Shown here: piece after piece, positions 1 to 7,555 of the stretch | How the letters are laid out: the number at the start of each line of letters is the position of its first letter | Numbering within the stretch: the stretch's first letter is position 1 | From: Desulfurivibrio sp. | GTDB lineage: Bacteria > Desulfobacterota > Desulfobulbia > Desulfobulbales > SURF-16 | Direction: 5' to 3' | Assembly: GCA_003605035.1 (NCBI GenBank) | Contig: QZKJ01000073.1 | Span: forward strand, 1 to 47,360 | DNA length: 47,360 nucleotides | Translations under genes and position numbers: made by a program | Notes under the pieces: model-generated | What the model saw: the letters and a program-made list of their open reading frames with translations, nothing else | What the model was told of the DNA's origin: nothing | Databases searched by the model: none

Positions 1-193
1 ACGTAGCACTGCTACGCTTCCGGGCGATTTCACCACTCATCCTTGCCCAGAATATTTTTCTCTCGATCTCGCTACGACGTTCATTTTGCAAGAGGCTCCT
101 GTTACCATTTCCCTTTGGCGCCGGGAACTGTTACAGTTGGCTGAACCGGGTCGACGTTTTTACCCCCTCAATTCACCACGCAGGAGCTCTCTC
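1..193. other. Non-coding left edge
   Basis: No convincing coding region is visible on either strand in the first 193 bases. Positions 2-16 form a short hairpin (CGTAGC, loop ACT, GCTACG). The stretch may be the end of a longer repeat or regulatory region cut by the window edge. A good ribosome binding site (AGGAG at 182-186) belongs to the rhomboid gene that follows. Confidence 0.5.
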
Positions 194-1042
194 ATGACAA
201 TACTGCGCAACAAAAAATCCCTGCTCTGCCCCAACTGCCGCCGGCTGATCAGCCGCCATGAGCGGGTCTGTCCCTATTGCGGCACCAGCAGGCCCGGCTC
301 CTGGTGGAAAAACAACCGCCTCACCGCGGGCTTTGGCGATGAAAACCGCATCATCAGCCTGATTACCTACGCCAATGTCGGCATGTATATTCTCTCCCTG
401 CTGCTGAATCCGCGCAGCGCCGGGCTTGCCGTCAACCCCTTTGACTTTCTGTCGCCCAGCGACCGGAGCCTGCTCATCCTCGGCTCCACCGGCACCGTTG
501 CCATCGGCCAGCTGCACCGCTGGTGGACCCTGCTGGCGGCCAATTACCTGCACGGCAGCCTGCTGCATATCGCCTTCAACCTCATCGCCCTGCGGCAGAT
601 CGGCCCCCTGGTCATCCGCGAATACGGCGCTTACCGGATGTTTGTCATCTATACCCTGGGTGGGGTGGCCGGCTTTTTTCTCTCCTTCCTGGCCGGCATA
701 GCCTTTACCATCGGGGCATCCGCCGCGGTGTGCAGCCTGATCGGCGCCATGCTCTTCTACGGCAAAAGCCGGGGCGGCACTTACGGCCGCAACATTTACA
801 GCCAGATCGGGGCCTGGGCCATCAGCATCTTTGTCTTCGGGCTGATGGTGCCGGGCATCAACAACTGGGGGCACGGCGGCGGCATGGCGGCAGGCGCCCT
901 GCTCGCCTTTCTGCTGGGCTACCAGGAGCGGCAACGGGAAAACATCAGCCACAAATTCCTGGCCATCGGCTGCGCGGCCCTCACCGCCATGATCCTCGCC
1001 TGGGCCGCCTTAACCGGCATCCTCTATCTGCTGCTGGCCTGA
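194..1042 (+). CDS. Rhomboid-family intramembrane serine protease with N-terminal zinc ribbon
   Basis: The product is a 282-residue polytopic membrane protein predicted to cleave transmembrane substrates in the inner membrane. Four cysteines at residues 12, 15, 26 and 29 (CPNC and CPYC) form a zinc-ribbon-like N-terminus. The rhomboid core follows: an HxxxN motif (His125, Asn129), the catalytic serine in GASAAV (Ser176) and the catalytic histidine in WGHGGGMAAG (His227). The usual GASG is GASA here, a tolerated variation. The start at 194 is chosen because AGGAG lies 7 bases upstream; a longer frame from 86 has no such site. It converges on the DUF1566-like gene with a 16-base gap. Substrates are unknown. 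Confidence 0.85.
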   Translation: MTILRNKKSLLCPNCRRLISRHERVCPYCGTSRPGSWWKNNRLTAGFGDENRIISLITYANVGMYILSLLLNPRSAGLAVNPFDFLSPSDRSLLILGSTGTVAIGQLHRWWTLLAANYLHGSLLHIAFNLIALRQIGPLVIREYGAYRMFVIYTLGGVAGFFLSFLAGIAFTIGASAAVCSLIGAMLFYGKSRGGTYGRNIYSQIGAWAISIFVFGLMVPGINNWGHGGGMAAGALLAFLLGYQERQRENISHKFLAIGCAALTAMILAWAALTGILYLLLA

Positions 1043-1058
1043 CCGACGCGCGCCAAGG

Positions 1059-1517
1059 TCAGCGGCTGCTGCGCACTGGCAGGGCCCGCATGCTGCTGCT
1101 GGCGGTTTTAGCAAAGGTGTTGATTTCACCGGTCATGAAAAAGATGGTCCGCGCCCGGTTGCGCCGCACGTCCGAGGTCCACGGGCAGCAGCCGGTAAGG
1201 GTGATGGGCTTGAAGGCCTTGAAGCGACTGGCGGAGTCGTGTTCAAAGATGGTATCCAGTTCGGCCAGGGTCGGCAGCCGCCAGTCAGCATGGCCGCCGC
1301 CCCTGTAATTTTCACAAAAGGCTTTCGCCTCTTCCCAGCTGATATCCGTCCCGTTATCCCGGGCCGCCCACATGAGGCCGGTGCTGTGGTCAAGCACGGC
1401 ATCACTGCCGACCGCCGCAAACCGGCTGTCCATCTGGGCGCGGGCCTGGCCCGGCAAGGCAAACAAGGCTAACAGACATGTTGTCAGGACGAATAACAGA
1501 CGACATGATTTTTTCAT
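1059..1517 (-). CDS. Secreted DUF1566 (Lcl C-terminal)-like protein
   Basis: This 152-residue protein begins with a clear signal peptide (positively charged start, hydrophobic core, cleavage near residues 24-27 at ARA/AQ), so it is probably periplasmic or surface-exposed. The remainder resembles DUF1566 domains: a 'VLDHSTGLMWAA' strand, a 'WEEAKAFCENYRGGGHADWRLPT' core and a 'PWTSDVRR' segment. These folds are related to C-type-lectin/sulfatase-modifying-like modules, but no activity is established for this family. GGAGA lies just upstream of the ATG on the minus strand. It stands alone, divergent from the membrane glycosyltransferase gene. Confidence 0.75.
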   Translation of the reverse strand: MKKSCRLLFVLTTCLLALFALPGQARAQMDSRFAAVGSDAVLDHSTGLMWAARDNGTDISWEEAKAFCENYRGGGHADWRLPTLAELDTIFEHDSASRFKAFKPITLTGCCPWTSDVRRNRARTIFFMTGEINTFAKTASSSMRALPVRSSR

Positions 1518-1855
1518 GGTTGTCTCCTCTCTAAAGCTGTGCTGGCAGTCTGCCGGCCTGTCCGGCCGTGCCGTCTTTTACCATGGTGCGCCAATTTGCG
1601 CAGAAATGTCAAGGCAGAGATGACATGCGGCGGCAGCGGACACGGCCAGGCAATCCCCCTCCGCCCCGCGCCTCATGCCTGGTAAAATTTCTCTTCCCTT
1701 CTCCCTGAAATAATCTTAATATCGTTTTCTAACCCTTACAGCAGAATTCTGCGGATCAGATTTTTTACTTCACCCTGGCAGGCTACTGTGGTGATCGCCC
1801 GGCTGCCCCCGCAGCCAAGCGCCCTGATACGGACTGAACCCTTCCATACCCCTGC
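1518..1855. promoter_or_regulatory. Divergent intergenic region, 338 bp
   Basis: This gap separates two divergent genes and must hold both promoters. A 12-bp perfect palindrome (GCAGAATTCTGC, 1741-1752) and a short hairpin (GGCTGC-CCCC-GCAGCC, 1801-1816) are visible, the second about 40 bases before the + strand start. The stretch around 1690-1740 is AT-rich compared with its surroundings and is the likeliest promoter area, but no convincing -35/-10 pair can be fixed by eye. Confidence 0.4.
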
Positions 1856-3505
1856 ATGACATCCACATTCCAGCAACGCATATTTTGTTGCCTTCCCTGG
1901 CTGATCGGCCCCCTTTACTGCGGCGTTCTTGCCCTCTGCATAGGCCAGGACGCCAACTGGGACCTGCGCAACTATCACCTTTACAACCCTTACGCCTTTC
2001 TGCACCAGCGGCTGGATTATGACGTGGCGCCAGCCCAGGTGGCAACATACTACAACCCGCTGTTTTATGTCCCCTTTTATGAAGCGGTGCGGCTCCTGCC
2101 GCCCATGCTGGTCGGCTTCCTGCTCGGCGCACTGCAGGGGCTCAACTTCCCGCTGCTGCTGGCCATCGCCCGCCATGTCATGGCAGGCGAGGACAGCGTT
2201 CCCTGGTGGCGCGGTCTGCTCATCGCCCTGCTCGGCATCCTGGGCGCCGGCTATATTTCGGAGCTGGGCACCATGTTCGGCGACAACCTGACCAGCCTGC
2301 TGATCCTGGGCGGGCTGTTGCTGCTGCTGATTAATTTTCCCCGGCTGACCGCCGGCCGGCTGAGCGGGGCACTGCTGCCCGTCATCTCTGCAGGGGTCAT
2401 GATCGGCCTGGCCGCCGGGCTGAAACAGCCGGCCGCCATCTTCGCCGTGGGCTGGTGTGTGGCCCTGCTTTTCCTGCCGCTGCCGGTCGGCCAGCGGATC
2501 GGCCTGGCCTTTTTTTTCGGGGTGGGGGTGCTGGCCGGCATTGCCGCCGGGGGCGGCTACTGGCTGCATGAGATGTGGAGCCGCTACGGCAATCCGCTCT
2601 TTCCCTATTTCAACCATGTCTTCCACTCGCCCATGGCCTCCAGCGCCGATTACCGCGACGCCCGCTTTCTGCCGCGCAGCCTGCTGGACGCCCTGCTCTT
2701 CCCCTTTATCATTGTCCTGTACCCCTTCCGCACCGCGGAAACATCCTTCCGCGACCTGCGCCTGCCGCTCTTCATGGTGCTGCTGGCCGTGGCCGGGCTG
2801 GCCGCCCTGGTGGCCAGGGTCAGGAAACATCGGTCAACAGCCGCCCCGCTCAGCCCCGCTGCCTGGCAGGCGCGGCACAAAAAACGCTTTCTGCTGATCG
2901 GCAGTCTCATCGCCTATGCGGTGTGGCTCAAGCTTTTCGCCATCTACCGCTATCTGCTGCCCCTGGAGATGCTGGCCCCGCTGGGCATCTGGCTGCTCAT
3001 CGACACCCTGCCCTGGCGCATGGCGACAAAATACCGGGCGGCCTCGATCTGCGCCATCCTGCTGCTGGTCACCCTGCGACCCGGCAACTGGGGCCGGGTC
3101 ACCTGGGGGGATGACTATTTCGGCGTCACCCTGCCGCCGCTCACCGATCCGGCCCACACCATGGTGCTGATGACCGGGTTTGATCCCATGGCCTATATCA
3201 TCCCGTTTTTCCCTGAACCGGTGCGTTTTCTCCGCATTCAGAGTTACTTCACCGGTCCGTCCGACTCGCCCAACGGCTTTGACCTCCTCATGCGTCGGCT
3301 GGTTGCCGGACATCGCGGACCGCTTTACGTGCTGTACCGTTCCCATCTGGAAGAACAACAGAGCAGGGATGCCCTGCAGGCTTACGGGCTGGCCATCAAG
3401 GCCGATGATTGCCGGCTGCTCTCCCCGCATATCGAGCAATATCTTAACCAGCCGCTTTCTTTCTGCGCCGTGGCGCGCACCGACAGCTTCACCAAAAAAC
3501 AATAG
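1856..3505 (+). CDS. Polytopic membrane protein, GT-C-type glycosyltransferase candidate
   Basis: The 549-residue product has about ten or more hydrophobic segments spread over residues 10-420 and a C-terminal soluble part of roughly 130 residues. After the first membrane segment there is a loop with QDANWDLRNYHLYNPYAFL, an acidic-residue-rich first periplasmic loop like that of GT-C enzymes that use polyprenyl-phosphate sugars. That assignment is inference; no family-defining motif was verified. It lies 12 bases upstream of a GT2 gene, and the next gene encodes GtrA, so the three probably make and transfer a lipid-linked sugar. The start ATG has only a weak ribosome binding site. Confidence 0.6.
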   Translation: MTSTFQQRIFCCLPWLIGPLYCGVLALCIGQDANWDLRNYHLYNPYAFLHQRLDYDVAPAQVATYYNPLFYVPFYEAVRLLPPMLVGFLLGALQGLNFPLLLAIARHVMAGEDSVPWWRGLLIALLGILGAGYISELGTMFGDNLTSLLILGGLLLLLINFPRLTAGRLSGALLPVISAGVMIGLAAGLKQPAAIFAVGWCVALLFLPLPVGQRIGLAFFFGVGVLAGIAAGGGYWLHEMWSRYGNPLFPYFNHVFHSPMASSADYRDARFLPRSLLDALLFPFIIVLYPFRTAETSFRDLRLPLFMVLLAVAGLAALVARVRKHRSTAAPLSPAAWQARHKKRFLLIGSLIAYAVWLKLFAIYRYLLPLEMLAPLGIWLLIDTLPWRMATKYRAASICAILLLVTLRPGNWGRVTWGDDYFGVTLPPLTDPAHTMVLMTGFDPMAYIIPFFPEPVRFLRIQSYFTGPSDSPNGFDLLMRRLVAGHRGPLYVLYRSHLEEQQSRDALQAYGLAIKADDCRLLSPHIEQYLNQPLSFCAVARTDSFTKKQ

Positions 3506-3517
3506 AGGAAAAAACAC

Positions 3518-4474
3518 ATGATGCAGGGGGCTTCCGCAACTTTCACCCAACGTATTGCCGTGCTTATCCCGTGTTACAACGAGGAAAAAACCGTGGCCCA
3601 GGTGGTGCAGGACTTTCGCAGGGCGCTGCCCCAGGCAGTGATCTACGTGTATGACAACAACTCAAAGGACCAGACCGGCCAGCGGGCCGCCGCGGCCGGG
3701 GCCATTGTCCGCACGGAAAAACACCAGGGCAAGGGCAACGTGCTGCGCCGCATGTTTTCCGATATCGAGGCCGACATCTATGTGCTGGTTGACGGCGACA
3801 ACACCTACCATGCAGCCAGCACCCCGGCCATGATCGAGCGGCTGCTTGCCGAGCAGCTGGACATGGTGGTCGGCTCCCGGCTCACCGCCCATGAAGGGGC
3901 CGCCTCCTTCCGTCGCGGCCATCAGTTCGGCAACCGGCTGCTCACCGGCTTTGTCTCCCTGCTCTTCGGCCGCAGCCTGACCGACATGCTGTCCGGTTTC
4001 CGCGTCCTGTCCCGCCGCTTTGTCAAATCCTTCCCGGCCCTGTCCAAGGGCTTCGAGACCGAGACCGAACTCACCGTGCACGCCCTGGAACTGCGGATGC
4101 CCATCACCGAAATCGTTACCCCTTACGGCTCACGGCCCGAGGGTTCAACCAGTAAACTGCACACCTACCGGGACGGCCTGCGCATCCTGCTGACCATCAT
4201 CAACCTTTTCAAGGAGGAGCGCCCCCTGGCCTTCTTCACCATCCTCTTCGCCCTGCTGGCCAGCCTCTCGGTCATTCTCGCCGTGCCACTCTTCATCACC
4301 TACCTGGAAACGGGCCTGGTGCCCCGCTTTCCCACCGCCATCCTGGTCACCGGCACCATGCTGCTGGCCTTTCTCAGTCTGGTCTGCGGGCTGATCCTCG
4401 ACACCGTCACCCATGGCCGCCGGGAGCTGAAACGCCTGAGCTATCTGGCCATTGCCGCGCCAGGACATGAATGA
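3518..4474 (+). CDS. Family 2 glycosyltransferase, polyprenyl-phosphate sugar synthase type
   Basis: This 318-residue protein has an N-terminal GT-A domain: IAVLIPCYNEEKTV at residues 13-26, the nucleotide-sugar/metal-binding VDGDN at 91-95 and DMLSGFRVLSRRF further on. Two membrane helices follow near residues 235-300. This is the layout of GtrB/DPM1-type enzymes, which transfer a sugar from a nucleotide donor to undecaprenyl or dolichyl phosphate on the cytoplasmic face. GAGG at 3506-3509 supports the ATG at 3518. Its end overlaps possible early starts of the GtrA gene, suggesting translational coupling. The sugar is unknown. Confidence 0.85.
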   Translation: MMQGASATFTQRIAVLIPCYNEEKTVAQVVQDFRRALPQAVIYVYDNNSKDQTGQRAAAAGAIVRTEKHQGKGNVLRRMFSDIEADIYVLVDGDNTYHAASTPAMIERLLAEQLDMVVGSRLTAHEGAASFRRGHQFGNRLLTGFVSLLFGRSLTDMLSGFRVLSRRFVKSFPALSKGFETETELTVHALELRMPITEIVTPYGSRPEGSTSKLHTYRDGLRILLTIINLFKEERPLAFFTILFALLASLSVILAVPLFITYLETGLVPRFPTAILVTGTMLLAFLSLVCGLILDTVTHGRRELKRLSYLAIAAPGHE

Positions 4475-4493
4475 TGGCGGCAGGAGCCAAAAC

Positions 4494-4892
4494 GTGATTC
4501 GGGAACTCTGGAAATTTTCGCTGGTAGGAGCCCTGGGCTTTGTGGTGGACGCCGCCAGCCTGCAGCTGCTGGTCAGCCTGGCCGGCATCAACCCTTACGC
4601 CAGCCGGCTTTTCTCCTATCTGCTGGCCGCCACCGCCACCTGGTGGCTCAACCGGCGCTTCACCTTCGCCGCCTGCAGCGACACCTGCTGGAAGAGCCAG
4701 TGGCTGCGCTATCTGGTAGTCAATGCCGCTGGCGGCGGGGTCAATTACGGCGTCTACTGCCTCTGTCTTTTCCTCTCGGAACTGGTCCGACAGCACCTCT
4801 TCCTGGGGGTGGCGGCCGGCTCCATCGCCGGGCTGGCGGTCAATTTCACCGCCTCCCGCCATCTGGTCTTCCAGAGAGGCAAGGCGGCCTGA
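4494..4892 (+). CDS. GtrA family membrane protein (putative lipid-linked sugar flippase)
   Basis: The product has four predicted membrane helices and matches the GtrA family: WKFSLVGALGFVVDAASLQLL at the start, WWLNRRFTF in the middle and a closing NFTASRHLVFQR. GtrA proteins are thought to flip undecaprenyl-phosphate-linked sugars across the inner membrane. I chose the GTG at 4494 because CAGGAG (4481-4486) lies 7 bases before it and the protein then starts like other family members; an ATG at 4467 and a TTG at 4452 in the same frame have poor sites. Together with the two preceding genes it resembles a complete Gtr-type glycosylation module. Confidence 0.8.
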   Translation: MIRELWKFSLVGALGFVVDAASLQLLVSLAGINPYASRLFSYLLAATATWWLNRRFTFAACSDTCWKSQWLRYLVVNAAGGGVNYGVYCLCLFLSELVRQHLFLGVAAGSIAGLAVNFTASRHLVFQRGKAA

Positions 4893-4997
4893 TTTTTCCG
4901 GCCCGCCTGATAAGGGCTGCCCATTTCCCTCTTTCCAGGTTATACTGGGGATGACAATGTAACCTGTTTGCACTGATGAGCATATCCCAAGGCCCCG

Positions 4998-5912
4998 GTG
5001 AAAAAACACCCTTTCCTCATCCCTCTGCTGCTGGCCGCCCTCTTTTTCTGCAGCATGTCCGACGCTTACGAGGGCCTTTGTCCTTCTCCCCGCGCCGACA
5101 GCATGCAGCTCGGCGTCGCCGCCGGCCTTACCGATCAACAACAAGCCGCGGCAGACCAGCCGGCCATGGACACCATCTTTCACCTTCCCCTGCTGGGCCG
5201 GCAGGACGCCCGCGACTATTCCCTGCCGGCGCTGGCCGTGATCCTCGGCCTGCTGGACGGCTTCAACCCCTGCGCCATGTGGGTGCTCGTCTATCTCATC
5301 TCGCTGATCATGGGCCTCAACGACCGCAGAAAAATCTGGCTGCTGGTCGGCTCCTTTCTCCTCGCCTCGGGGGTGCTCTATTTTCTCTTCCTGACCGCCT
5401 GGCTCAACGCCTTTCTCTTCATCGGCTATCTCCGGCCGCTGACCCTGCTGATCGGCCTTTTCGCCCTGTGGACCGGGACCGGCAACCTCCGCGAGTACGT
5501 GGTCACCCGTGGGGCGGTGGCCTGCAAGGTGACGGATGACAAGGCAAAAAAGAAAACCATGGACCGCATCCGGCAGCTGGTCTCCTCGCCGCTGACCATG
5601 GCCAGCATCTTCGGCATCATGGTCCTGGCCTTTGCGGTGAACTCCATCGAATTCCTCTGCTCGGCCGGCATTCCCGCCATCTTCACCCATGTGCTGGCCA
5701 TCAGCGACGCAGATGTTATGCAGTATTACGCCTGTATCCTGCTCTACGTCTTTTGCTTCATGCTCGATGACCTGCTCATCTTCAGCAGCGCCGTTTTGGC
5801 GGTCAACTCCTCGTGCGGCGAGAAATACGCCGGCCTTTGCAAGGCGCTGGGCGGCATCATCATGATCGTACTCGGTGTCCTGCTGACCTTCTTCCCGGAC
5901 ATGCTGCGCTGA
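4998..5912 (+). CDS. DsbD/CcdA-like transmembrane thiol-redox protein
   Basis: This 304-residue protein has an N-terminal signal-like segment, a periplasmic stretch of about 50 residues, then six to seven membrane helices. Two cysteines lie in family-like positions: GFNPCAMW (Cys92) and EFLCSAGIP (Cys221), as in the DsbD/CcdA/LysE superfamily where paired membrane cysteines carry electrons from cytoplasmic thioredoxin to periplasmic acceptors. The loop between the helices is charged (residues 170-192). The start is a GTG at 4998 preceded by AAGG; no better start is seen. A redox role is inferred from the cysteine positions only. Confidence 0.7.
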   Translation: MKKHPFLIPLLLAALFFCSMSDAYEGLCPSPRADSMQLGVAAGLTDQQQAAADQPAMDTIFHLPLLGRQDARDYSLPALAVILGLLDGFNPCAMWVLVYLISLIMGLNDRRKIWLLVGSFLLASGVLYFLFLTAWLNAFLFIGYLRPLTLLIGLFALWTGTGNLREYVVTRGAVACKVTDDKAKKKTMDRIRQLVSSPLTMASIFGIMVLAFAVNSIEFLCSAGIPAIFTHVLAISDADVMQYYACILLYVFCFMLDDLLIFSSAVLAVNSSCGEKYAGLCKALGGIIMIVLGVLLTFFPDMLR

Positions 5913-5954
5913 AAACTCCCGCCGCAGGCCCTTTCCCCATTATCAGCTTGCCTA

Positions 5955-5983
5955 TTGACATCCGGATGGAGTAAAGATTAAAA
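5955..5983 (+). promoter_or_regulatory. Candidate sigma-70 promoter
   Basis: TTGACA (5955-5960) is followed after 17 bases by TTAAAA (5978-5983), about 45 bases before the start of the small membrane protein gene at 6030. The -35 is perfect and the spacing ideal, but the -10 is weak. This is a by-eye assignment. Confidence 0.4.
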
Positions 5984-6029
5984 AAAGAAAAATCACCCCG
6001 CCCCTTGCGCGACATCAAGAGAGGAAACA

Positions 6030-6245
6030 ATGAAGAAAAATCAGGCCCTGAAGATTCTCAATCCGGTCATCGGCACCCTTGTCCTGAGCCAGGCCATTAC
6101 CAGCTCCCTGCACGAATTTCTCCCCAAGGAACTCTTTGAGGCCGTTCATGCCGGCGGCGGCGTGCTGCTGGTCTGCGGGGTGGCCCTGCATCTCTACCTC
6201 AACTGGAGCTGGGTGCAGGCCACCTATCTGGCTAAGCCGCTGTAA
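6030..6245 (+). CDS. Small two-helix membrane protein, DUF4405-like
   Basis: The 71-residue product has two hydrophobic segments (about residues 10-30 and 42-62). The second contains two histidines 14 residues apart (VHAGGG...LHLYLNW), a pattern seen in DUF4405 and small cytochrome-b-like proteins where they may bind heme; that function is inferred. A GAGAGGAAACA site precedes the ATG, and a candidate promoter lies upstream. It follows the DsbD-like gene by 117 bases and may be separately transcribed. Confidence 0.65.
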   Translation: MKKNQALKILNPVIGTLVLSQAITSSLHEFLPKELFEAVHAGGGVLLVCGVALHLYLNWSWVQATYLAKPL

Positions 6246-6273
6246 CAAAATAATGTCGTCATCCGGATTGTCA

Positions 6274-6342
6274 AAAACGGCATAAAGAGCCGTAACGAAA
6301 TGGCCAGGAAAGCAGAGGTTATTTCGTAACGGCTCCTATAAA
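6274..6342 (+). repeat. 69-bp dispersed repeat, copy A
   Basis: This 69-base stretch aligns without gaps to 27171-27239 at 54 of 69 positions (counted by eye). It starts AAAACGGCATAA and ends CCTATAAA. Internally it has a near-perfect inverted repeat: GAGCCGTAACGAAAT pairs with ATTTCGTAACGGCTC at 14 of 15 positions, so it can fold as a hairpin. It starts 28 bases after the stop of the small membrane protein gene. Confidence 0.7.
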
Positions 6343-6570
6343 GCGGGCCGCAGTCGTCGTAGGCGCCAGATGGGGGGCAATGCGGTTTTTGGGCTTTCAG
6401 GAGGAGAGGCCGGGGGAATACCGACCAAAATTGACAGGTTGCTCTTGAAAAGAACAGGGAAGACATGGGGGGAGAGTCTTGTTGCTCAAGTCGCAGCATA
6501 TCTGGAAATATCATGAGTTTTTTGCAGGAGGTTGCCCCAACTTTGGGGCATTTTTGCGGATTGCCTGACA
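6343..6570. other. Non-coding stretch before the toxin gene
   Basis: Together with copy A of the repeat this makes a 325-base gap without a gene. Apart from the terminator at its right end nothing is recognised. It could be a long 3' untranslated region or a small RNA ending at that terminator; no promoter was identified that would decide. Confidence 0.35.
6532..6554 (+). terminator. Rho-independent terminator
   Basis: TGCCCC and GGGGCA flank a short AT-rich loop and are followed directly by TTTTT (6550-6554), a typical + strand terminator. The nearest + strand gene ends nearly 290 bases upstream, leaving a long untranslated stretch or an unrecognised small transcript. Confidence 0.65.
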
Positions 6571-6948
6571 CTACGGCTTAAACGCTTTCAACTGCAGATC
6601 TTTTATCGCCTTGAAGTGCTTTTCATTGCTTGAAGCAAGAATCATATTATTTTCCACTGCCGTGGCAGCTATTATTGCGTCAGCGGCCCGCAGATGAGAG
6701 GACAAGGTATATTCTTCAACGTATATGGAAGCGCGATGACCAATGTTTTCCGTAAATGGCAGCACGATAAAGCCGAATGATGACAGGAAATCCTTCACAT
6801 ATTTGTGCTGGGTCTTATTTTTTGCACACTGCAGGAGTTCCATGTAAGTCTGGATGGAGAGATATTTTTCCTCCGCCTTTTCCATCAGCTTTGCGGCCTT
6901 TTCGTTGCCTCTCTGCGTCCAGATGAAAATATCCGTGTCAAATATCAT
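6571..6948 (-). CDS. vapC: PIN-domain ribonuclease toxin, VapC-like
   Basis: The 125-residue product matches the PIN fold used by VapC toxins to cut RNA. The acidic metal-binding residues are visible: Asp4 in MIFDTDIFIW, Glu37 in TYMELL and Asp90 in RAADAIIAATA, with a closing SSNEKHF motif. The ATG at 6948 is preferred over a longer frame beginning at 7020 because the family starts at the strand containing Asp4, and this start overlaps the antitoxin gene by 11 bases, as is usual for toxin-antitoxin pairs. Confidence 0.85.
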   Translation of the reverse strand: MIFDTDIFIWTQRGNEKAAKLMEKAEEKYLSIQTYMELLQCAKNKTQHKYVKDFLSSFGFIVLPFTENIGHRASIYVEEYTLSSHLRAADAIIAATAVENNMILASSNEKHFKAIKDLQLKAFKP

Positions 6949-7180
6949 CGTATCTGGGCTTCCGCAAATCATTGAGCTCAGCCAATACTGCTTTGGCAGT
7001 GTCCTGGGAGGACATGCCAAAAAACGGATGGTCAGTGATTTTCAGATGTTTCTTCGGCGCCGATGGCACCAGGACCCCTTTCTCCTTGCCACGGTAAAAG
7101 ACCGTCACCTTTTCATTGCGGTCAAGGGCTTTAAGCACATCGTTCATTTTGTATCGTAAATCAACCACGGTAGCTTTCAT
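6938..7180 (-). CDS. Phd/YefM-type antitoxin
   Basis: This 80-residue protein starts MKATVVDLRYKMNDVLKALDRNEKVTVFYRGKEKG, the DNA-binding fold of Phd/YefM antitoxins, and ends with a hydrophilic tail (about residues 45-80) that would wrap the PIN toxin. The ATG at 7180 follows an AGAGG site; a longer frame to 7219 would run through the operator. Its 3' end overlaps vapC by 11 bases, so the two are co-translated. It is expected to neutralise the toxin and repress the pair. Confidence 0.8.
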   Translation of the reverse strand: MKATVVDLRYKMNDVLKALDRNEKVTVFYRGKEKGVLVPSAPKKHLKITDHPFFGMSSQDTAKAVLAELNDLRKPRYDDI

Positions 7181-7197
7181 AGGGAACCTCTTTTTGA

Positions 7198-7220
7198 AAT
7201 GTATAATCAAACTATACATT
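7198..7220 (-). promoter_or_regulatory. Palindromic operator of the toxin-antitoxin pair
   Basis: AATGTATA (7198-7205) and TATACATT (7213-7220) are perfect 8-bp arms around a 7-base spacer, 18 bases upstream of the antitoxin start. The arms themselves supply -10-like sequence. Phd/YefM antitoxins bind such AT-rich palindromes at their own promoters, so this is the probable autoregulatory site. Confidence 0.65.
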
Positions 7221-7360
7221 CAAGGGCAGATAATTTCAAGAGCGTTATGGGTCAAATTTTTTCACAGAGCGGAAGAAGTTATCCGGACTAAGCATTTGCG
7301 CTTAGGTCAGGGCTAAACGATGGGTAGGCTTGAAGTTATATCCTTCAAGTTCAGAGCCGC

Positions 7361-7555
7361 TCATTTCGACCTTGAAGAGTAAGGTGGTTTTTTATGAAAA
7401 GGGTTTTCTGTTTTTGGCAAATCGCTATTCAAATACTCGATTTGTTCAGGGGTAAACCCTGATTCTATATCTTGGCAAAGCAGCAAAATCTTATCTTCAA
7501 TATGCTTCTCGACTGTTGTAATGAGCTTTTTGAAAGAGTCGATGTCAAGGTTCAT
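7361..7555 (-). CDS. Short hypothetical protein, doubtful
   Basis: A 64-residue frame encodes a hydrophilic, acidic/lysine-rich peptide (for example CQDIESGFTPEQIEYLNSDLP) with protein-like composition. No family is recognised. No clear ribosome binding site precedes the ATG, so it may be a fragment of a decayed gene. It lies alone in a gene-poor stretch between the antitoxin operator and the radical SAM gene. Confidence 0.3.
   Translation of the reverse strand: MNLDIDSFKKLITTVEKHIEDKILLLCQDIESGFTPEQIEYLNSDLPKTENPFHKKPPYSSRSK

Noticed and set aside
1038..1063. Inverted repeat CTGACC/GGTCAG between the convergent genes as a terminator
   Set aside because: Only 6-bp arms and no T-run on either strand.
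6343..6570. Minus strand frame of about 115 residues downstream of vapC
   Set aside because: Translation has no recognisable features and would run through the repeat and the terminator hairpin.
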